Shown piece by piece: positions 22,148 to 36,279 of a DNA stretch of 64,000 nt. The translations under genes were made by a program, and so were the position numbers. Under the pieces are notes generated by a model that worked only from the letters and a program-made list of their open reading frames with translations, was not told where the DNA came from and ran no database searches. Each line of letters begins with the position of its first letter. Within the stretch, counting starts at the first letter, position 1. Source of the DNA: Lichenostomus cassidix (Eukaryota; Chordata; Aves; Passeriformes; Meliphagidae); assembly GCA_008360975.2 (NCBI GenBank), contig CM039182.1, positions 32,351,566-32,415,565 of the forward strand. The letters run 5' to 3'.

Positions 22148-22296
22148 GATCCAAAACTATTTGTTTCACATAAGCTCACTTAGAACACCATTAAAGGTAA
22201 TTTGGAAAATATGTTGGAAGACTCCTCAGAGAAACACTGAACTCATCCTTTACCCAAATGCAGTCCAGTAGCATGATCTGTATCCCATGGAAACTC
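22148..22296 (-). other. OSBPL3: OSBPL3 exon 2, 5' UTR part
   Basis: The acceptor is placed at a strong minus-strand polypyrimidine tract (about 22301-22325, mostly T with C) ending CCCTTTTAG|GAG at 22297. Between that acceptor and the ATG are 149 bases without a second good acceptor. The UTR contains upstream ATGs but none in frame without an intervening stop. The boundary is predicted from sequence only. Confidence 0.65.
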
Positions 22297-22562
22297 CTAA
22301 AAGGGAAAAGAAAAACAAAAAGCGAAGTTATCAGATGCTGTCTTTTGCTGCCATACTCTAGCATGAATCATAGCAAAGCCTTTGCTAACACAAGCCGAGC
22401 ACATTACTATATTTTACAAGAAATAAATTCAACAATCACTTTAAGATAAATTTGCAAGTCTCAAACAGGGACGACATGAATTTTGGATCCTAAAAACACT
22501 TTAATTGTTGCTATTCATTCAGAGGAAAAAGTATGGTATCAAGCATTCTTTTATATATTTAA

Positions 22563-22582
22563 ATTAATTTTAAAAAATTAAT
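22563..22582. repeat. 20-bp AT palindrome
   Basis: ATTAATTTT-AA-AAAATTAAT is a perfect inverted repeat with a 2-base centre, in intron 1 about 270 bases upstream of exon 2. All-AT composition makes chance occurrence plausible. Confidence 0.8.
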
Positions 22583-23402
22583 AAAGACACACAAAGGAAA
22601 TAATAAATATCTACATGAAATGGCTGAAAACATGGCTGAAAAGTGAGAAGAAAACATCTAATAAAGCATCTCAAAAAAATGATGGTGTGATCAAATATAT
22701 GTCTCTTGTACTCAGTTCCTTGATAATTAAAACAAGTAAGCATGGCCTCAGGTTATAAGACTCTACATAAAAGAGTAATACCTTAAAGTAGTGAGCATGA
22801 AAACTTAGCTGCATAGAGCTGTGCGTGACCCCTTTTACCTGGAATCAGAAAGCTCTAACTACAGTCACATTAGTCGTCTCAGTGAGTGACTGGAAAAATA
22901 ATTAGCAGTCTGTTTAATAACAGTGCTCCTTGCAGCACATGCAAATAAAAGCCATGCCAGGAACTCCCAGTAACGGATTTCCAGCGTGGGTAAAAGTTGT
23001 CATGGTAACTCCATACTTTAAAAATAAATAAATAAACAGAAAACATTACAAAAGGGTGATGCTTTCCAAAACTTGGGGTGGTGGAGAAGCTGTATAAATT
23101 CTGTATCACTTGAAATCTTATTGCCTCAGGCAAAGAATTCACAATTAGGAAGATTCCAAGAACAACCACTGAGGAAGTTAAGGAAGTTACCACAGAGAGA
23201 AAAGACATTTCATTGCCAAAACAGGGAGGCACTACTTCACAACTCCCTTGCTTGCACTGTCACAACAGTCCTGAGCTGGGATCACTGATTATTGAAGTTT
23301 GCCATTCATTTTTTTTCTTGAAGAGGCTTAAATCCTATTCTGAGAGAAGCAGTAATTTCAGATCCCTAGTAAAATATTTTGTGCATTTTAACTCATTTCC
23401 CT

Positions 23403-23485
23403 TAAAAAAAAACCCAAAAAAACAAAACAAAAACAACAAAAAAAAACCACATCAAAAGCCACGGACAAGAAAAACCAAACCAGAA
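23403..23485. repeat. A/C-rich low-complexity tract
   Basis: AAAAACAACAAAAAAAAACC-type sequence in intron 1; U/G-rich in the transcript of the minus-strand gene. Confidence 0.9.
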
Positions 23486-26400
23486 CACAAAATTAAAACC
23501 AGGTGCTATATTTAAGATTAAGACAACACCCTGCAGAAGAAAACCTCTCTCCCTACTGCTGTAGTCTGAAGCACCCAGCTTCTGAACAGAGACCACTTCC
23601 AATCTACAGTGCTTTCTGGCACTATAGTTTGCTGTAACATGTCAATCAACATGCCCTCTTTTCACCTGAAACACAATCTCTCTTTATGGCATTTACTTTA
23701 CCTAGTTAGAAATACTCTGTTAGCTCTAGAGCAAATCTGTGATAGAGCCCCAACCTCCACAAATGAGGTGAGAAAGGAACTCCCCTGGGGTTCTTCCCAG
23801 ATTCAAGGTGAGTCAGCTTGGCAAATATTCCAGGAACCACCAGAGAGCTACAAACACAGTGAGCACAATGAAGGCCAAACAAACCCAGAACAGAAATGTG
23901 ATAGCAAGGTCTGTGTGATTTGGGCCCAAAACATGGACTTCAGACTGAAATTATGACTGAGATTGGGAGTAGTGCATTTTGGAGAAGGTATAGTCTCTTT
24001 CTGGAAGATAAATTTGTGTGGCATTTCATTAAGAACTAGGACTTGTAACAGGTTTAGGTTTATTTCACTTCACTTTGTTTAAAAGGTTAGAAGCATCTCA
24101 GATTTTTAACCATGGAGTAAATATAACTTTCTTCCTTACTTGCAAGCTCCATTTAGCAAAACAGTTTAATGGTAACATCTGTATTAACCAGCAGAAGTCA
24201 AACACTTTCAACAGGAACAGAAACACTCATCCTGCAAACTTATTGTTCAGACACCCCCTTGAAACCAAGCAGCAAGTGCTTTACTTTTGGGACACACTTT
24301 GCTCAGATAAATCCCTGTTCTCTTCACTACTCCATGCTCAGAATGAGCACCTTCAGCTTTCATTGGAGACTATCTGGCATTTTTGCAGTGACTGGCAGAG
24401 TTCATGGCAAGAAACAGCCTCTAATTTGCAGCAAAATGCACTGAAAATTACTGCCATCAGTACCTCCAGGACACACTAGATTCAAGATATTCAATGCCCT
24501 TTGCCTGTTTGAACACACAGCAAAATAATTGTGATGTCCTGGAAGCGTCAAGTAACTGAAAAAAACCCTAGAGGTCTCTTGGACTTCAAAACAGAGAGAA
24601 GCCATATAATCATAGGAAGATTTCTATCCTCGTGTTTCTGGTGTGGAATCTAAATGAACTTCAGGTTTGGCTACAGTAATGTTCTAGGACAGAGCAAAGG
24701 GGGACTTCCTCTGCAATTCTCCTGTAATAAGCAGGTTTGCACTGCAGGGCAGTCTTGGAACATGGAAATTGAATCCCTTTTGAATTAAATGTGCTCCAGG
24801 ACTGCATCCATTGCTCAAAGCATTGAGTCCACAACACCAGACTAGAGCTAGTCCTGACTAGTCTTATCCAGGGGCTGATGTTAGGTCTTCACCTTTAACT
24901 GATTGACTACAAGGATCCATTTTTACTGCACTGCTCTACTTGGTACCATTGACGTCAGAGAGACACAAGACTTACACCACCTAAGAAAGTACTTAAGATC
25001 TCCTAGGGCAATGTCATTTGTCCTTTTGGAATCAAAAAGAGTGAGATGGGCACATTTCCAGAATTCAAATGAGTTGAAGATGACTCACTACATAACAAGA
25101 GGTGCTTGAACAAGGAGCAGGAGACAGGTGAGGTAAATCTGGCAGAGCGCACCTGAAGTATTTTGCCAGTCTACTTCTAAAGTTGGGCTTTTGAATTTTC
25201 CTTTATTCCTTCAAGTTAGTTACTGCATGGGATGAAGGAAAGGCTTTTCTTACCAGCCCTGAAGAGTACAGGAGTGAAAAATGTGTCCTTTCTCCAAAGT
25301 GCTTTATTCTATTGATGCTTCCCAGTAATTTAACTTATTACTTTGAGATTTCCAGATTTGAACATGAAAAAGTGTATGTGAAAAATGTTCATGGCCCCAG
25401 CTTCTCTGTAAAAACTGCTGCATATTCCAGCAATGACTTCATGCTCCTTTTTCAAAATTCTCTTCAAGTTTAGAAAAGAAAAATAGTAAACTGTGGCTGC
25501 CCTTCAAGAATAACTCACTTATTCTTCCAGGAAGGTGAGAAAACACTGATCCTGCATCCCAGTTTGACTGGATTTCAGCAGCAGTGACTGGGCCTCTCTA
25601 GGGAAAATGATATTTTACATTGCCTGCGGAAATTAAGGCCACCATGTATAAGAGAAATTACAACTTTAAAGCAGCCATAAAGAGCAGTATTATGCTAATG
25701 AAGCAAAGATTGCAACTAAAATTGATTTTAAAGGTCATCCTGATCCAATTGCTTGAAGTTCATCACAATTTGCTCCTCTCCATGCCACAGGATGGCCTCA
25801 GAACTGTATTTGTTCCCACATTTCTCTGGAGCACACAGTGCCACTCACTTTGGTCTACTCCAAAAAGACAACTCAAAGGTGTGAGGCTGAGGCAAATCCA
25901 AATAAATTTAGGACAGTAATTTGCACAGGTGCTAAGTATTGGCCTAATTCTTTTCTATAAAGTCAACAACTGCAAAAGTAGGCCAAGAGTACTTTTGAAA
26001 ATGACCTCACCAGGTGCATTTTGAAGAATTAAGAACATGTGTGGATCAAATATTACTGAGAGCTACTACACTGTAAGATGATAAACAGCACTTACCTCCA
26101 CTTAACATCTGCTACTAAGAGCTTTATCATTCTACATCAATTAAAGCTAATATAAACACATAATAATATGTAAAGCAGGAATACTTTTTAAAAAGAAAAA
26201 AAGTGCCATCCCAGGTTGTCCTCAAACCTTTAAAATTGCACAGGTTCAAAGCAGCCTTGCAGTATCGTTTCATCTCTCACAACTCTGAAAGCAATAACCT
26301 CATAGCAAAATCAAAGATTTTTCACATCTCACAAAAGAAGATACGTGAAATTCAGAAAAAGTTATGTACAACTGCAGAAAAAAAAAATCAACATTATGCA

Positions 26401-28321
26401 ATTATTTTGCTATGGTTCTGGAAGAAAAATAAAGGCTTAACAGCTGCTTCAAAGCTGATTCAGCAGTCAAGGAACACTGCAGAGACTTTGAAAAGCAAAA
26501 CTGGAAGTGCACATCTCATTCTGTAGTCAACGAAGGTTTTTTTGAGAGAAGAATAGAAACAACATAAAGCCTGATGAGAGTCAGGTGGATACAGCAAGCA
26601 TGGAACTTAGCAATCCAAATCAGAGTTGCAAGCAACATTGAGTGACTTTCACAGAATTAAAACGACTTTGTGCTGAAACCTTTCCTCTGCAGCTATTATT
26701 AAATTACATTCACTCACACCTCACTCACATGGATAAATAAAGCAATCATCTTTTTTCTAGTACTGCTTTCTTGTCTCTCTCTGTTATAGTTCAATTTGCC
26801 AGCTTTAATCTATCCTGGTGTCTCATCTGGCTCAAAATAGGAAAGAATTATTTATAGGCTAGAGACACCATGTACAACTATTGGAGATGTCTTTTCAAGG
26901 CAGATATTTGCTGTTCCTCAATTACCATAAGATTCACACTATTGAAGGTCAAAGCACATAAATCTTGTTCTGTTCCTAGCTATTCTCTTTACTAAACAAA
27001 ACTTGCAGAAACAACCATAAAGCAGTTTAAAACAACTCTTACTGACAAGTTATTACACCTATCTTTGAAAGCCAAAGTTCAAAGAGCTTAGGGAGACTAA
27101 CAATAAGAGGAGGCACTACAGAACTGCCTTCCATCAGAGAGGTGCTCACTCAAATCACAACCTCTCTTGAGCAGATGTTTTCATCAGCCATGAACAAATA
27201 CTACTCTGAAGTAGTCTGTGATGCAAAGAAACAATTCCATCTAGCCTGCCTCCCTAAGGAGGCTATTGTAGCAATTAAATCATGCTGTGGCAGTGACCCA
27301 ATAGAGAAAAATTTAGTTCAAAGAAAACTCTCCTAGATTTCTCATCAAGAGAGACACAGATGGAGAGGGAAAGGGGAAAAGCTAGACAAAAATCGAACAT
27401 ACTGCATTTAACAACAGATTGCTTATCATGTATAACGTTCATCACTTGATGAAAGAAAATCCTGTATGTGCCAGTGCATAGAAAGCCAAGAAACAAAAGC
27501 AGAAGACAAACCACAAAACAAAACCCCAGAAACAATCCAGTAGAACACACCCCAAGAAAGACATCAAAGAACATGCTTTGATGTCAAGTCTAGTTAGACT
27601 CTCCTGAAGCAAAGCAAATATTTGCTGTTTCACTAACCCTTGAGGCAGATAATTCAATCCTTACATTAGAAAAATCTTATACAAATATAGAAATAGGTCA
27701 TTCAGCATCCTGAAATTTGAGTACATATAAAAATACTACCTTTGCCTCACATCCGCCACAGAAACTGACTATAATACTGCACACGACATGATTCATTTTA
27801 AATGCATACTCTTGACACTGTTTCCATCCCCCCAGGAGATCTGTGATAGATTGCACTTGTATAAAAAAACCCAACTTACTGAGTATATAAGGTATCAGCA
27901 GATATGTTACAAGCCTTGGTGACTGGTGATACAGAAAATACATGAAATAATGGCAGTATTTTTACAGTATTTAGTCAGCCGTTATACTACTCTTTCCACC
28001 CAACTTTCAACTACTGCTGAGAATCACGACTAACAGGACTAACCAAGCTCACAGTCAGGCCATAAAGAATTAGCATTCTTCCTCTCTCACTGCCTCTTTT
28101 CAAAAAGACAAGGCCCTTTTCTTGCCTAGGGCTTGCCTGGCAGCTCAGGGCTCACTAGCACGACTGAGAGGGAGCCCCACATGTCCCTTCCTGCTCTTAG
28201 CATGACTGAACACTTGACTGATGAGCCAAAACCTGGGGGACACAAGAAACAGTTTGTGACTCAGTAACAGAGGGGTCCACAGTCTCCCTGCCAACAGGCT
28301 GGAGCAGAAAACAGCAGCTCC

Positions 28322-28395
28322 TGAGCTGGGATCAAATCCTAGGCTGGGAGATGCATGCAGCAGTGCTAACGAGGTAGACAGTGCTCCCTCTGCTC
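28322..28395 (-). repeat. Possible tRNA-derived SINE relic
   Basis: On the minus strand GATTTGATCCC (plus 28328-28338) fits 8 of 11 positions of the Pol III B box GGTTCGANTCC. About 35 bases upstream is GTTAGCACTGC, similar to a tRNA D-arm region. Spacing fits a tRNA-type promoter. No tRNA cloverleaf can be closed, so it is not a tRNA gene. The evidence is short motifs only. Confidence 0.3.
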
Positions 28396-29315
28396 AAATA
28401 ACAAAGCAGCAGCAGGTCTGCTTGCACTGAAGTGATGTTCAGCTAAAGAAAACCTTAGACAAGACGATCAAGCAACAGCGGAGAGAGAGACAAGCTTATT
28501 ATTTTCAGTAAGGAAAATAACAGGCACATGGTATCATTTTACAGTCTGTACTAAAAACCTTGGAAAGTCCCATCTCTTAGTGATAACATCCCTGAGTGGG
28601 AAACATTTGGCAGTAGCTTGGTTGTCTTTCATTTTTCTGCTCTTACTACTTAAAGTTTTGCTTTGTTCACTAAACTAAGGACACTTCCCTGTGCCCCTAG
28701 GCTTACTCCTTTTCAAAACTGCAGTCATTATTGCTAAAGTGTTACTGAAATACACACTGTTTGTTTTCCTGGATTCAGTTTTGATAGGCACAATGTTAGT
28801 TCTGGAAATATCTGTCAGTTTGCCAGCATGTAGTAATTCAAGATCTTAAGACAGAACTGCCTGCACATCAAGAAAAAGACATCTCTTTTCTATCAAATCA
28901 TTGAAGGCATCGGTGTAACTTTGAACCAGACAGGCTCCTTGTGACCTGATGAACTGCATAATGCTGTGAGATGCATACATCTATCAAGGCCAGCATAAAA
29001 CAATATATTTTATTAAACCAACTGACATAATTGTTTAAACTATGGAGAAAGAAACCCAGACCCAGTCACCTCTGGTTTCAGGTGAAACAGTGAATAGAAA
29101 TATTGGAAGAGTTTTGGTGGTCCAGGAATGATCCTCACCAAAGTCTGAAGAAAAGTATCACGAGGGTAGTATGAACAGCAAACACAACACAGATTCATTA
29201 TTTCATGCAGGAAAGCTAGACATGTTCATTAAAGAGCAGAACGATCTAACAAACCTGCTTTGTCCTCTTTGAAGAGCTGTTTTACCTTTTACACTTTGGC
29301 ATCATCTACTTTCTA

Positions 29316-29358
29316 AAAAAACAACAAACAAAAAAGCCACCAAACCAACCAACCAAAA
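29316..29358. repeat. A/C-rich low-complexity tract
   Basis: AAAAAACAACAAACAAAAAA followed by CCAACCAACCAACC, an AACC tetranucleotide run, in intron 1. Confidence 0.85.
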
Positions 29359-30154
29359 ATTTTGATCCCTCTCCCAGATATCTGTTTTTCCATGATACAC
29401 TGGAATTGTCATTTATCTTGTGTATATCGCTAATTTCTAAAAGAAAAAAGGTACAAAGGAAACAGCACTTCCCTTTGAATGTTTAGTATTTTTCCTTTGT
29501 AAGCAGGCCTATTACCTTAAAATTTAAATCTCATTATCTTTAATAACCGTGGTAACATGACTCAGTTCTTCCCAGGATGCACAGAAATTCATTTACACAT
29601 TTTATAAAGTGTAATGACCACGAGTTATAAAAATGTCATTTTTCTTGTTGATCAGCTTAATGTATCTTAGAGGCTTCTGTCTTTAAGTCCACTCCAGGAC
29701 ACCTTTTTCAGTGTGCTTTACAATATTAGTATTTATAAATGTAGCACTGCAGCCTTCTTTTAAATATTATGCAGATTACTTCTTCACAGAAGGTCTTTCA
29801 TATTAAGAGAGCTTGAAACAACAAAAGAGGTGTGCAGTGTTCTGAACAAGGGCAGGTAGTTGTTAGCAAATCAGTGTTAACCCTTTCTAACACCACCTCA
29901 GGTGAGGGGCCATTAATTTCTTAACACTGTGTTTCTGAACACGCAATGTGCAAATGAACATCTATGCCTTAGAAATCCATTGTAGGAAATAATTACAAAT
30001 AAAGTATGCTGAGAGGAATTAGTACTACAAGTGCTAAGGATTCTTATTATTAATGCCAAAAGGTAGGAGTTTGCTAATTCCAAGTTTTCAATTAAAAAAA
30101 AAAAAAACAAAACCAAAAGCCAACATGAAGGAAAAAAAGTATACACAGAACTGC

Positions 30155-30385
30155 AGAATCATTGAAGGGTTTAGGGTGGAAGGGACCTTAGAGATCACCT
30201 GATTCCAACCCATATGCCATGGGCAGGGACATCTTCAACTAAATTAGGTTTCTCAGAGCTTCATCCAAACTGACCTTGAACACTTCTAGGGTTGGAACAC
30301 ACAGTTTCTCTGGGCAACCTGTGCCAATGCCTCACCACTCTCACAGTAAAGAATTTCTTCCTAATATCTAGTCTTAATCACTCAC
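30155..30385 (-). mobile_element. CR1 LINE 3' fragment
   Basis: AATCATTGAAGGGTTTAGGG, GTGGAAGGGACCTTAGAGAT and CCATGGGCAGGGACATCTTC followed by TTTCTTCCTAATATCTAGTC match the reverse complement of the CR1 3' end. It is 5'-truncated, on the minus strand, in intron 1. Confidence 0.88.
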
Positions 30386-33300
30386 AGAAATGTGTTCCTT
30401 TTAAATACAAATAAAAAATGCTAAGGCTTTAGCAGCAGCTCCTCCAGGACAAACAGGATGATGCCAGCAGCTATCCTTTTGCTTGGAAACACATATCACT
30501 CACATACATGTATGCAGGTGACAGGAACCATGAGTCACACATGCCATGAACCACACTTTTGGAAGATTCTGCATCACAGCTGGTCTTAAATCCATTCATA
30601 TTTATGATTGTAATGAACACCTTAACAATGGGAACCAGGAAAGCGGTTCCACAGATCGAGTTTTCTGCAACATTATCCTCATGGCACAGGATAAAGATGA
30701 ACTGAAAGAGACCTAGAAGCAGAGAGATCCAAGATGTGGGAATTCAGATTATAAATCTGAATGACAACATGCAATGTTTTGCTAATTCATATGAAATGGG
30801 ACAGTATCAATCTCAATAGCTGGGTCAGACAAAAAAAGATGTAGGCTAGAAATGAGGGCCTCTGACTGGTTAACAGGGCAGCTCTTGAACAGGAAAGAAC
30901 CATGAAAGGGATCCCCTCCCCATCTCAAATGACACAATCCCACCATCACGTCCTCAAGGTCTGAAATGCTGGAGTGGAAGGCAAATCCAGCTAGGGTTAC
31001 CACAGAGGCTTAACTTGGACAGAGCTGGTAAGGGAACTTTTGCACTTGAAAAGGGAAGAAACAGAGCTGCAGAAGTACCAGGTATGTTTGGGAAGAACAG
31101 AAGGTCCATCTCAGAATGAGTGATTTCATGTCAGACCTTGCTCTGCCTCTGCCTAGCTACAAGGGTACAAAATCTAAGGGCAAGTTCAGAGATTGGCCAA
31201 AAAAAGAAAGCTGTGAATAATGTAACCCTAGTACAGACAGCCCAGAACAAGGAAGACCTAAGGAGTTTTAATGCAGTAAAGTTTGTTTATACAAGTCTAC
31301 TACCATGTGACATCCCAATGTAAAAATAAGGCCTGCCTCCAGCAATAGAGCTCATAGCTAATACAAAGCTGCTGAGAACTTTCATGGGTGTCAGTAGCAG
31401 CTCAGTGCCTCCACTGACAGGTCAGAGCTCAAATTTTCATTCAAAACTGCTGAAGTAACTAAAGAAATTATTGCTCCCAAGCAATTTGTTACTGTCCTTT
31501 CCTGGAGATCAGTAAGTTCCTTGCCAATAAATAAATAAATTTTTAAAAAAATAAAAAAAATCACAGGAGCCCTCCCTGATCCACTTCAGTGGAGTTCCAC
31601 CAGTCACAGGGAGTAGTTCACATATTTTGCTTTGGCTAAAATGCAGGGGTGGTCATCACCAACTTGTAAAGAACACCAACATGAAAAAACACTTGAAAAA
31701 AAAACCCAAAAACTTACTTGTGGTCAAGAAAGTGGAAGCAGTGTTATTTTCAATTGATCCACACAGTTGTGAACAAGATACCCTCTCCCTAATTTTACAT
31801 TTAGATTCGGGTTAGTGCAAGCTAGCAGCTATTTGAATTTAATTAAAAACAAATGAAATGCTCCATGATTAAAAAAAAGCTTTAGCTACGCTCTCATTTT
31901 CAAGTATTTTTAGAGGTTTAAAGATGGAAGCTTTTAATTAGGATGCCTCAGCAATATGAGAGAATGAATAATTTACCAAGAACTTGATTTGAGCTCAGTG
32001 AAAGGGTGGTACAACTAAACTAGCTATATTTTTTAATTTTAATTGAGTATATAATTTTTTAATTCAGCTCCAGTCCCTGCAAGCAGGCCACAGAGATGGC
32101 AGACAACAATGTGAAGAGTTTTATATTGTGTACAGCCCAATGTCTTGGTTGCTTCAGAGCATTTTTGAGGTTGGTTATACTTGAACAGCAACTAACAAGC
32201 TGGATTTTAATTATAGGCTATAAAACTAACAATAAACAGAAGTGTTTACAAGCAATGCAGATTCCCCTTAAACGGCTTAATATTACAAGAGTTTCACCAT
32301 TCTCAGTCTTTGCCTTCTATCTCTCTACTCCCCTGTCAATCCCTCATCAGTTTTGTGTTTGTTTCTAAACTGCTGGCATAAGGCCCTGGCTTTGCTAGAC
32401 CATCAGGACTTACAACACAAAAATAAAACAACCTGTGGTTAATCATAGGTAGTGCATAAAGTGAATTCTGACATACTTGACAGGTTTTATTTCATATATT
32501 TGTCTTGATGAATTTCTGAAAAAGAAAGTAGAAAAAAGCAATTTCTCAGAGGAAGAGACTAAAAGGTTTGGGTTTTTTTAATAAAAGTGTCTAGAATGAC
32601 TAAAATAACAACATATGAAGCTGCAGGAAACATAATACTGAAAGCTACTTTCTTAACAGATGGCACTCACGCCTACTACACCCATGCTGACCTACATATT
32701 TTTTCCCTAACTTTTACTAATATTAATCTTTCAGTGAATGTGGTTTTTACAATTTTTCCACCAAGTGACACTTTTAGCATAATAGGTTTGAGAAACTTAT
32801 TCAAGACCATATTTTTAACATTATAAAATATGGAATGCATAAAGGAGGAAAACACGTTTACAAAGCTCAGAACATAAAATTGCACTTTTGACATAAAATT
32901 GTCTTTTCAAAGGCTGTTCAGTATTGGAACACTATGCACAAAGATTTCATACAGTCTTGACTGGAAAACATGGCATTTGCAGACATTAAAGCATCATCAT
33001 AACTCACACTGTCTTCTAGAAAAACATACACCTGTGCAATACGGGCAGTTAGAACCTTTGAACTGAATTTCATTGTTTTGTTCTATGCATTTGATTGTGA
33101 AAAGGAAGGAAAAATTAAATGCAGGTAGAAAATGAGGAGCTGGAGGAGAAATGTGAAAAAATTTACTGTGAATGATAATTTAAGTAAAAAAAAGATTTAA
33201 GATTTCCATATAAAAATGCACCCAAATATGTTATTATTAGCATTATGTAAGACTGTTTTTGAGATCACATCACAAAATATGTCAAAAACCCCAGAAATCT

Positions 33301-36064
33301 TTAGTGTTGCTACACTAAAATAACAAGCATTTACATGGAACATCACATTAAAAATAAATCCTGGAATGACCAATGGCAGCTGGAAGGATGACATTTGGAG
33401 AAGTTCCATAATCAGTATTTGCAGTTTTACAGTCTTCTCTTCTGCACTCAAAAACCAAGAAAATCAGTCCAGTGTCTGTTCTAGCAGCAAGCAAGCAAGG
33501 TGGCAGTGGGAGCTGGCAGTGCCCCAGCTCCTGTTCCAGACCCTTCTCAAACATGCTGACTCAGCTGACTGCTCACCAGCCCCATGATATCCCTCATTTA
33601 ATCATCTTCCCGAGTAGGACACTCACTCTAACAGTGAGATTAATAAAACAGGTGCTGTTGAAACTATTCCCATATGGTTCCCAGAGTGAGACGTCAAAAA
33701 ATTGTTCTCTGGAGTGATTTTACAATACCAGTTAGGCACATAACAGTGAGGATGGATCATTGCTTCATGTCAGTACCAAGCTATAAAACACAGTGACAAA
33801 ACCAGCAGGATCTTCTGCCACACTCCAGTATCATTTGCATCACAAGAGAAATGATTTTGGGAGTAGATTGCTTGTCATGCTGAATGGGTATCACACTTTT
33901 AAAAGGTGAAAGAAAATACAGTACGGCACAAAACATTTCTTGAGGACCTGGTGCTGTACTCCACCTGGTCATTTTGGCCAGTTGAATTAAGATGCTACTA
34001 GAGCCCCATGCCAGCTCATAAATGAAGTGCACACATAAAAATGCAAGTAATTTATATTGGTGTCAAGTACAAAAAAGTTCTTGAATTACTTGCAGAAAAA
34101 AAGCCTGATTTCTCTCCTTATGTTTTTCTTGTTTTAGCACATTAGGTTTTTGAACAAGGATTTTGAAAATGGGACAAATGGTAGTCACATGCCATGCTTT
34201 GAACAGCATCCAGTGAAAGCTGACTGCATCTTAATGCTTCCCAAAACAGCAATCCTAAAGAGAAGTTCATTTAGACCCAAAACTGAAGAAAAAGTTTTCA
34301 CACCTCACATTTTGCTTGCATATAAATGACAGCATTCCCAGAAATACAAATTTTGACCTATTACCAATTGCCAATCTATTCAGAATCTCAATATTAATCC
34401 TAAAATTTGAACGCAAATTTGCTTCTACTACCTATGGTATTCAGCAACTAGTTTAAAATGTCTGTCATTTTTTCTTGCAGGTTGTCCATACAAATCCAGC
34501 ATGCAGTGCTTTAAAATAATCAAAGCTTCCAACACATGCTGCTGCTGCCTTGTGCCTGACTTTGTATTAATTTTGCCTGGGGACTTCACAAATTGCTCAG
34601 AGTTCATAGCTCCTTTTCCCAGTCTGAACAGTTCCATTTCTCCCTGTCTCCCTCCCTGCCCCATTCCCCAGGTCTGGGATACTCTTCTAGAGCTAGACGA
34701 GGACATGGAAAAAGCATGAGGCATTTGGGAGTTAAAACCAGCAGCTTAACCACCTTACCGAGTAAATCTAAGAGGCTTAAACTCACCAACAAGGGCAGAA
34801 ATTGTCAAGTTGGATGTTAAGCATTGAGCATGAGAAAGTAAATACATGTGACAAATACATTACTTCCCATGTGAACATGATTCGCAGCCAATGTATCTAA
34901 ATTAAGTCACATATTAGTTATGTCTGAACAGAGCAGAGTGACAATTAACATTTTGTACATAAACAACCACTGGTTTTTTTAGATTCAGAACCACTTTCAG
35001 GGATGCTGTAGGCCTGACTTCAGCTGAGCAAGCAGAGAGACATTATTTCAACAACATCCACTTAATGAGCCTTCATGTCCCCATGGACAGAAACAGGGTA
35101 TTTCACAGGTGGCAAATTAAATAAATCAGGTGAAAGCAAACAGTCCAAACTGAGTTGCCACAATTTATCCAAAATCATTGAACAGTTATCCATTTGATCT
35201 TCCTTGTAACATACTGAACCAGAACTTCTTTGCTACTGCTAACTTATTTAAGTAGCAGCAATGCTCGTTTTCACAATTATTTCAGAGTACTCTGAAATAC
35301 AAACACATGCAGTCATATGAATACTTTTGTGATAGGAATAAAATATTCTTTATAAAGGAAAATACATCTTCTTTACCCTGCACTTTCTGTCATGTTACCC
35401 TTTGTTCACTGCAGTCTAAAGAGAGGAATTTTACTAATTGTCATTTGTGGCAGTAGAAGCTTGATGCCACAAGGCCAAAAGGCAATTAAAGGTCACTGCC
35501 TATTAGATTACACCAGGCTCATGGAAGCACATTTGGAAGCCAAGGCAGGAGCCCCTGAGCCCTGACTCACTGCAGAGACTCAGAGATCTGGACATTTCGT
35601 TCAGCACCTGCACAGCTGGCCCTGTACTCAGATCAATCAGTCTGCCACCTGCCTCAGGTGGACACCTGGGGACTGCAGCTTTCCTCTCTACCAAATACAC
35701 CTTCAGCAGCTTTATTCCGTTCATCAGGCTAAGACCTTCTGCTGCATTTTCCATGGCAAACTCCATAATTCTTGCCGGTCATAAAACTGTTTCATTTCCA
35801 ATATCTATGCAAAGTATAGGCATTTGATATAGATGTTTTCCATACATGCCTCTGCAGTGGTACTAGCACCTTGTTCAAGTGTTACTGATCCTTTTTAATC
35901 AAGTGTTAATATGCACATTTATTTTTTCCATGACAATGCCTTTGTGTTTTAAATGCGCACATCTTATCGAGTGCATTATAGTTGCATTTCTGGGCTACAA
36001 CTTTAATGAAATGTGATGCATCGTTATGTAACTGAAAAAACATGAATTTATCTTCCCACAGGTG

Positions 36065-36155
36065 ACAACTGAATCACAGAATATTCTGAGTTGGAAGGGA
36101 CCCACAAGGATCATTGAGTCCAACTCTTCAGTGAATAGCCTATACAGCACAGCTG
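36065..36155 (-). mobile_element. Short CR1 LINE 3' fragment
   Basis: GAATCACAGAATATTCTGAG, GTTGGAAGGGACCCACAAGG and ATCATTGAGTCCAACTC are the reverse complement of the last 80 or so bases of CR1. It is heavily 5'-truncated. It lies about 130 bases to the left of the LTR-like repeat. Confidence 0.85.
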
Positions 36156-36279
36156 GAGCTTCCCACACAGAGCCAGACATCCAGGCAAAAAATGGCATTA
36201 GTGATTCCTTATTTCTTACAAGATACTATTAAAAGGGCCTCCAGCTAAAAGCCAAAATCCCAATTCAGAAGTATTTCTC

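Noticed and set aside
22148..22260. A nearer acceptor for exon 2 between the ATG and 22260
   Set aside because: AG dinucleotides there lack a pyrimidine tract on the minus strand; the tract right of 22297 is far better.
35503..35766. 87-codon minus-strand open frame in intron 1
   Set aside because: No recognisable similarity and no splice signals of an ORP3 alternative exon in frame.
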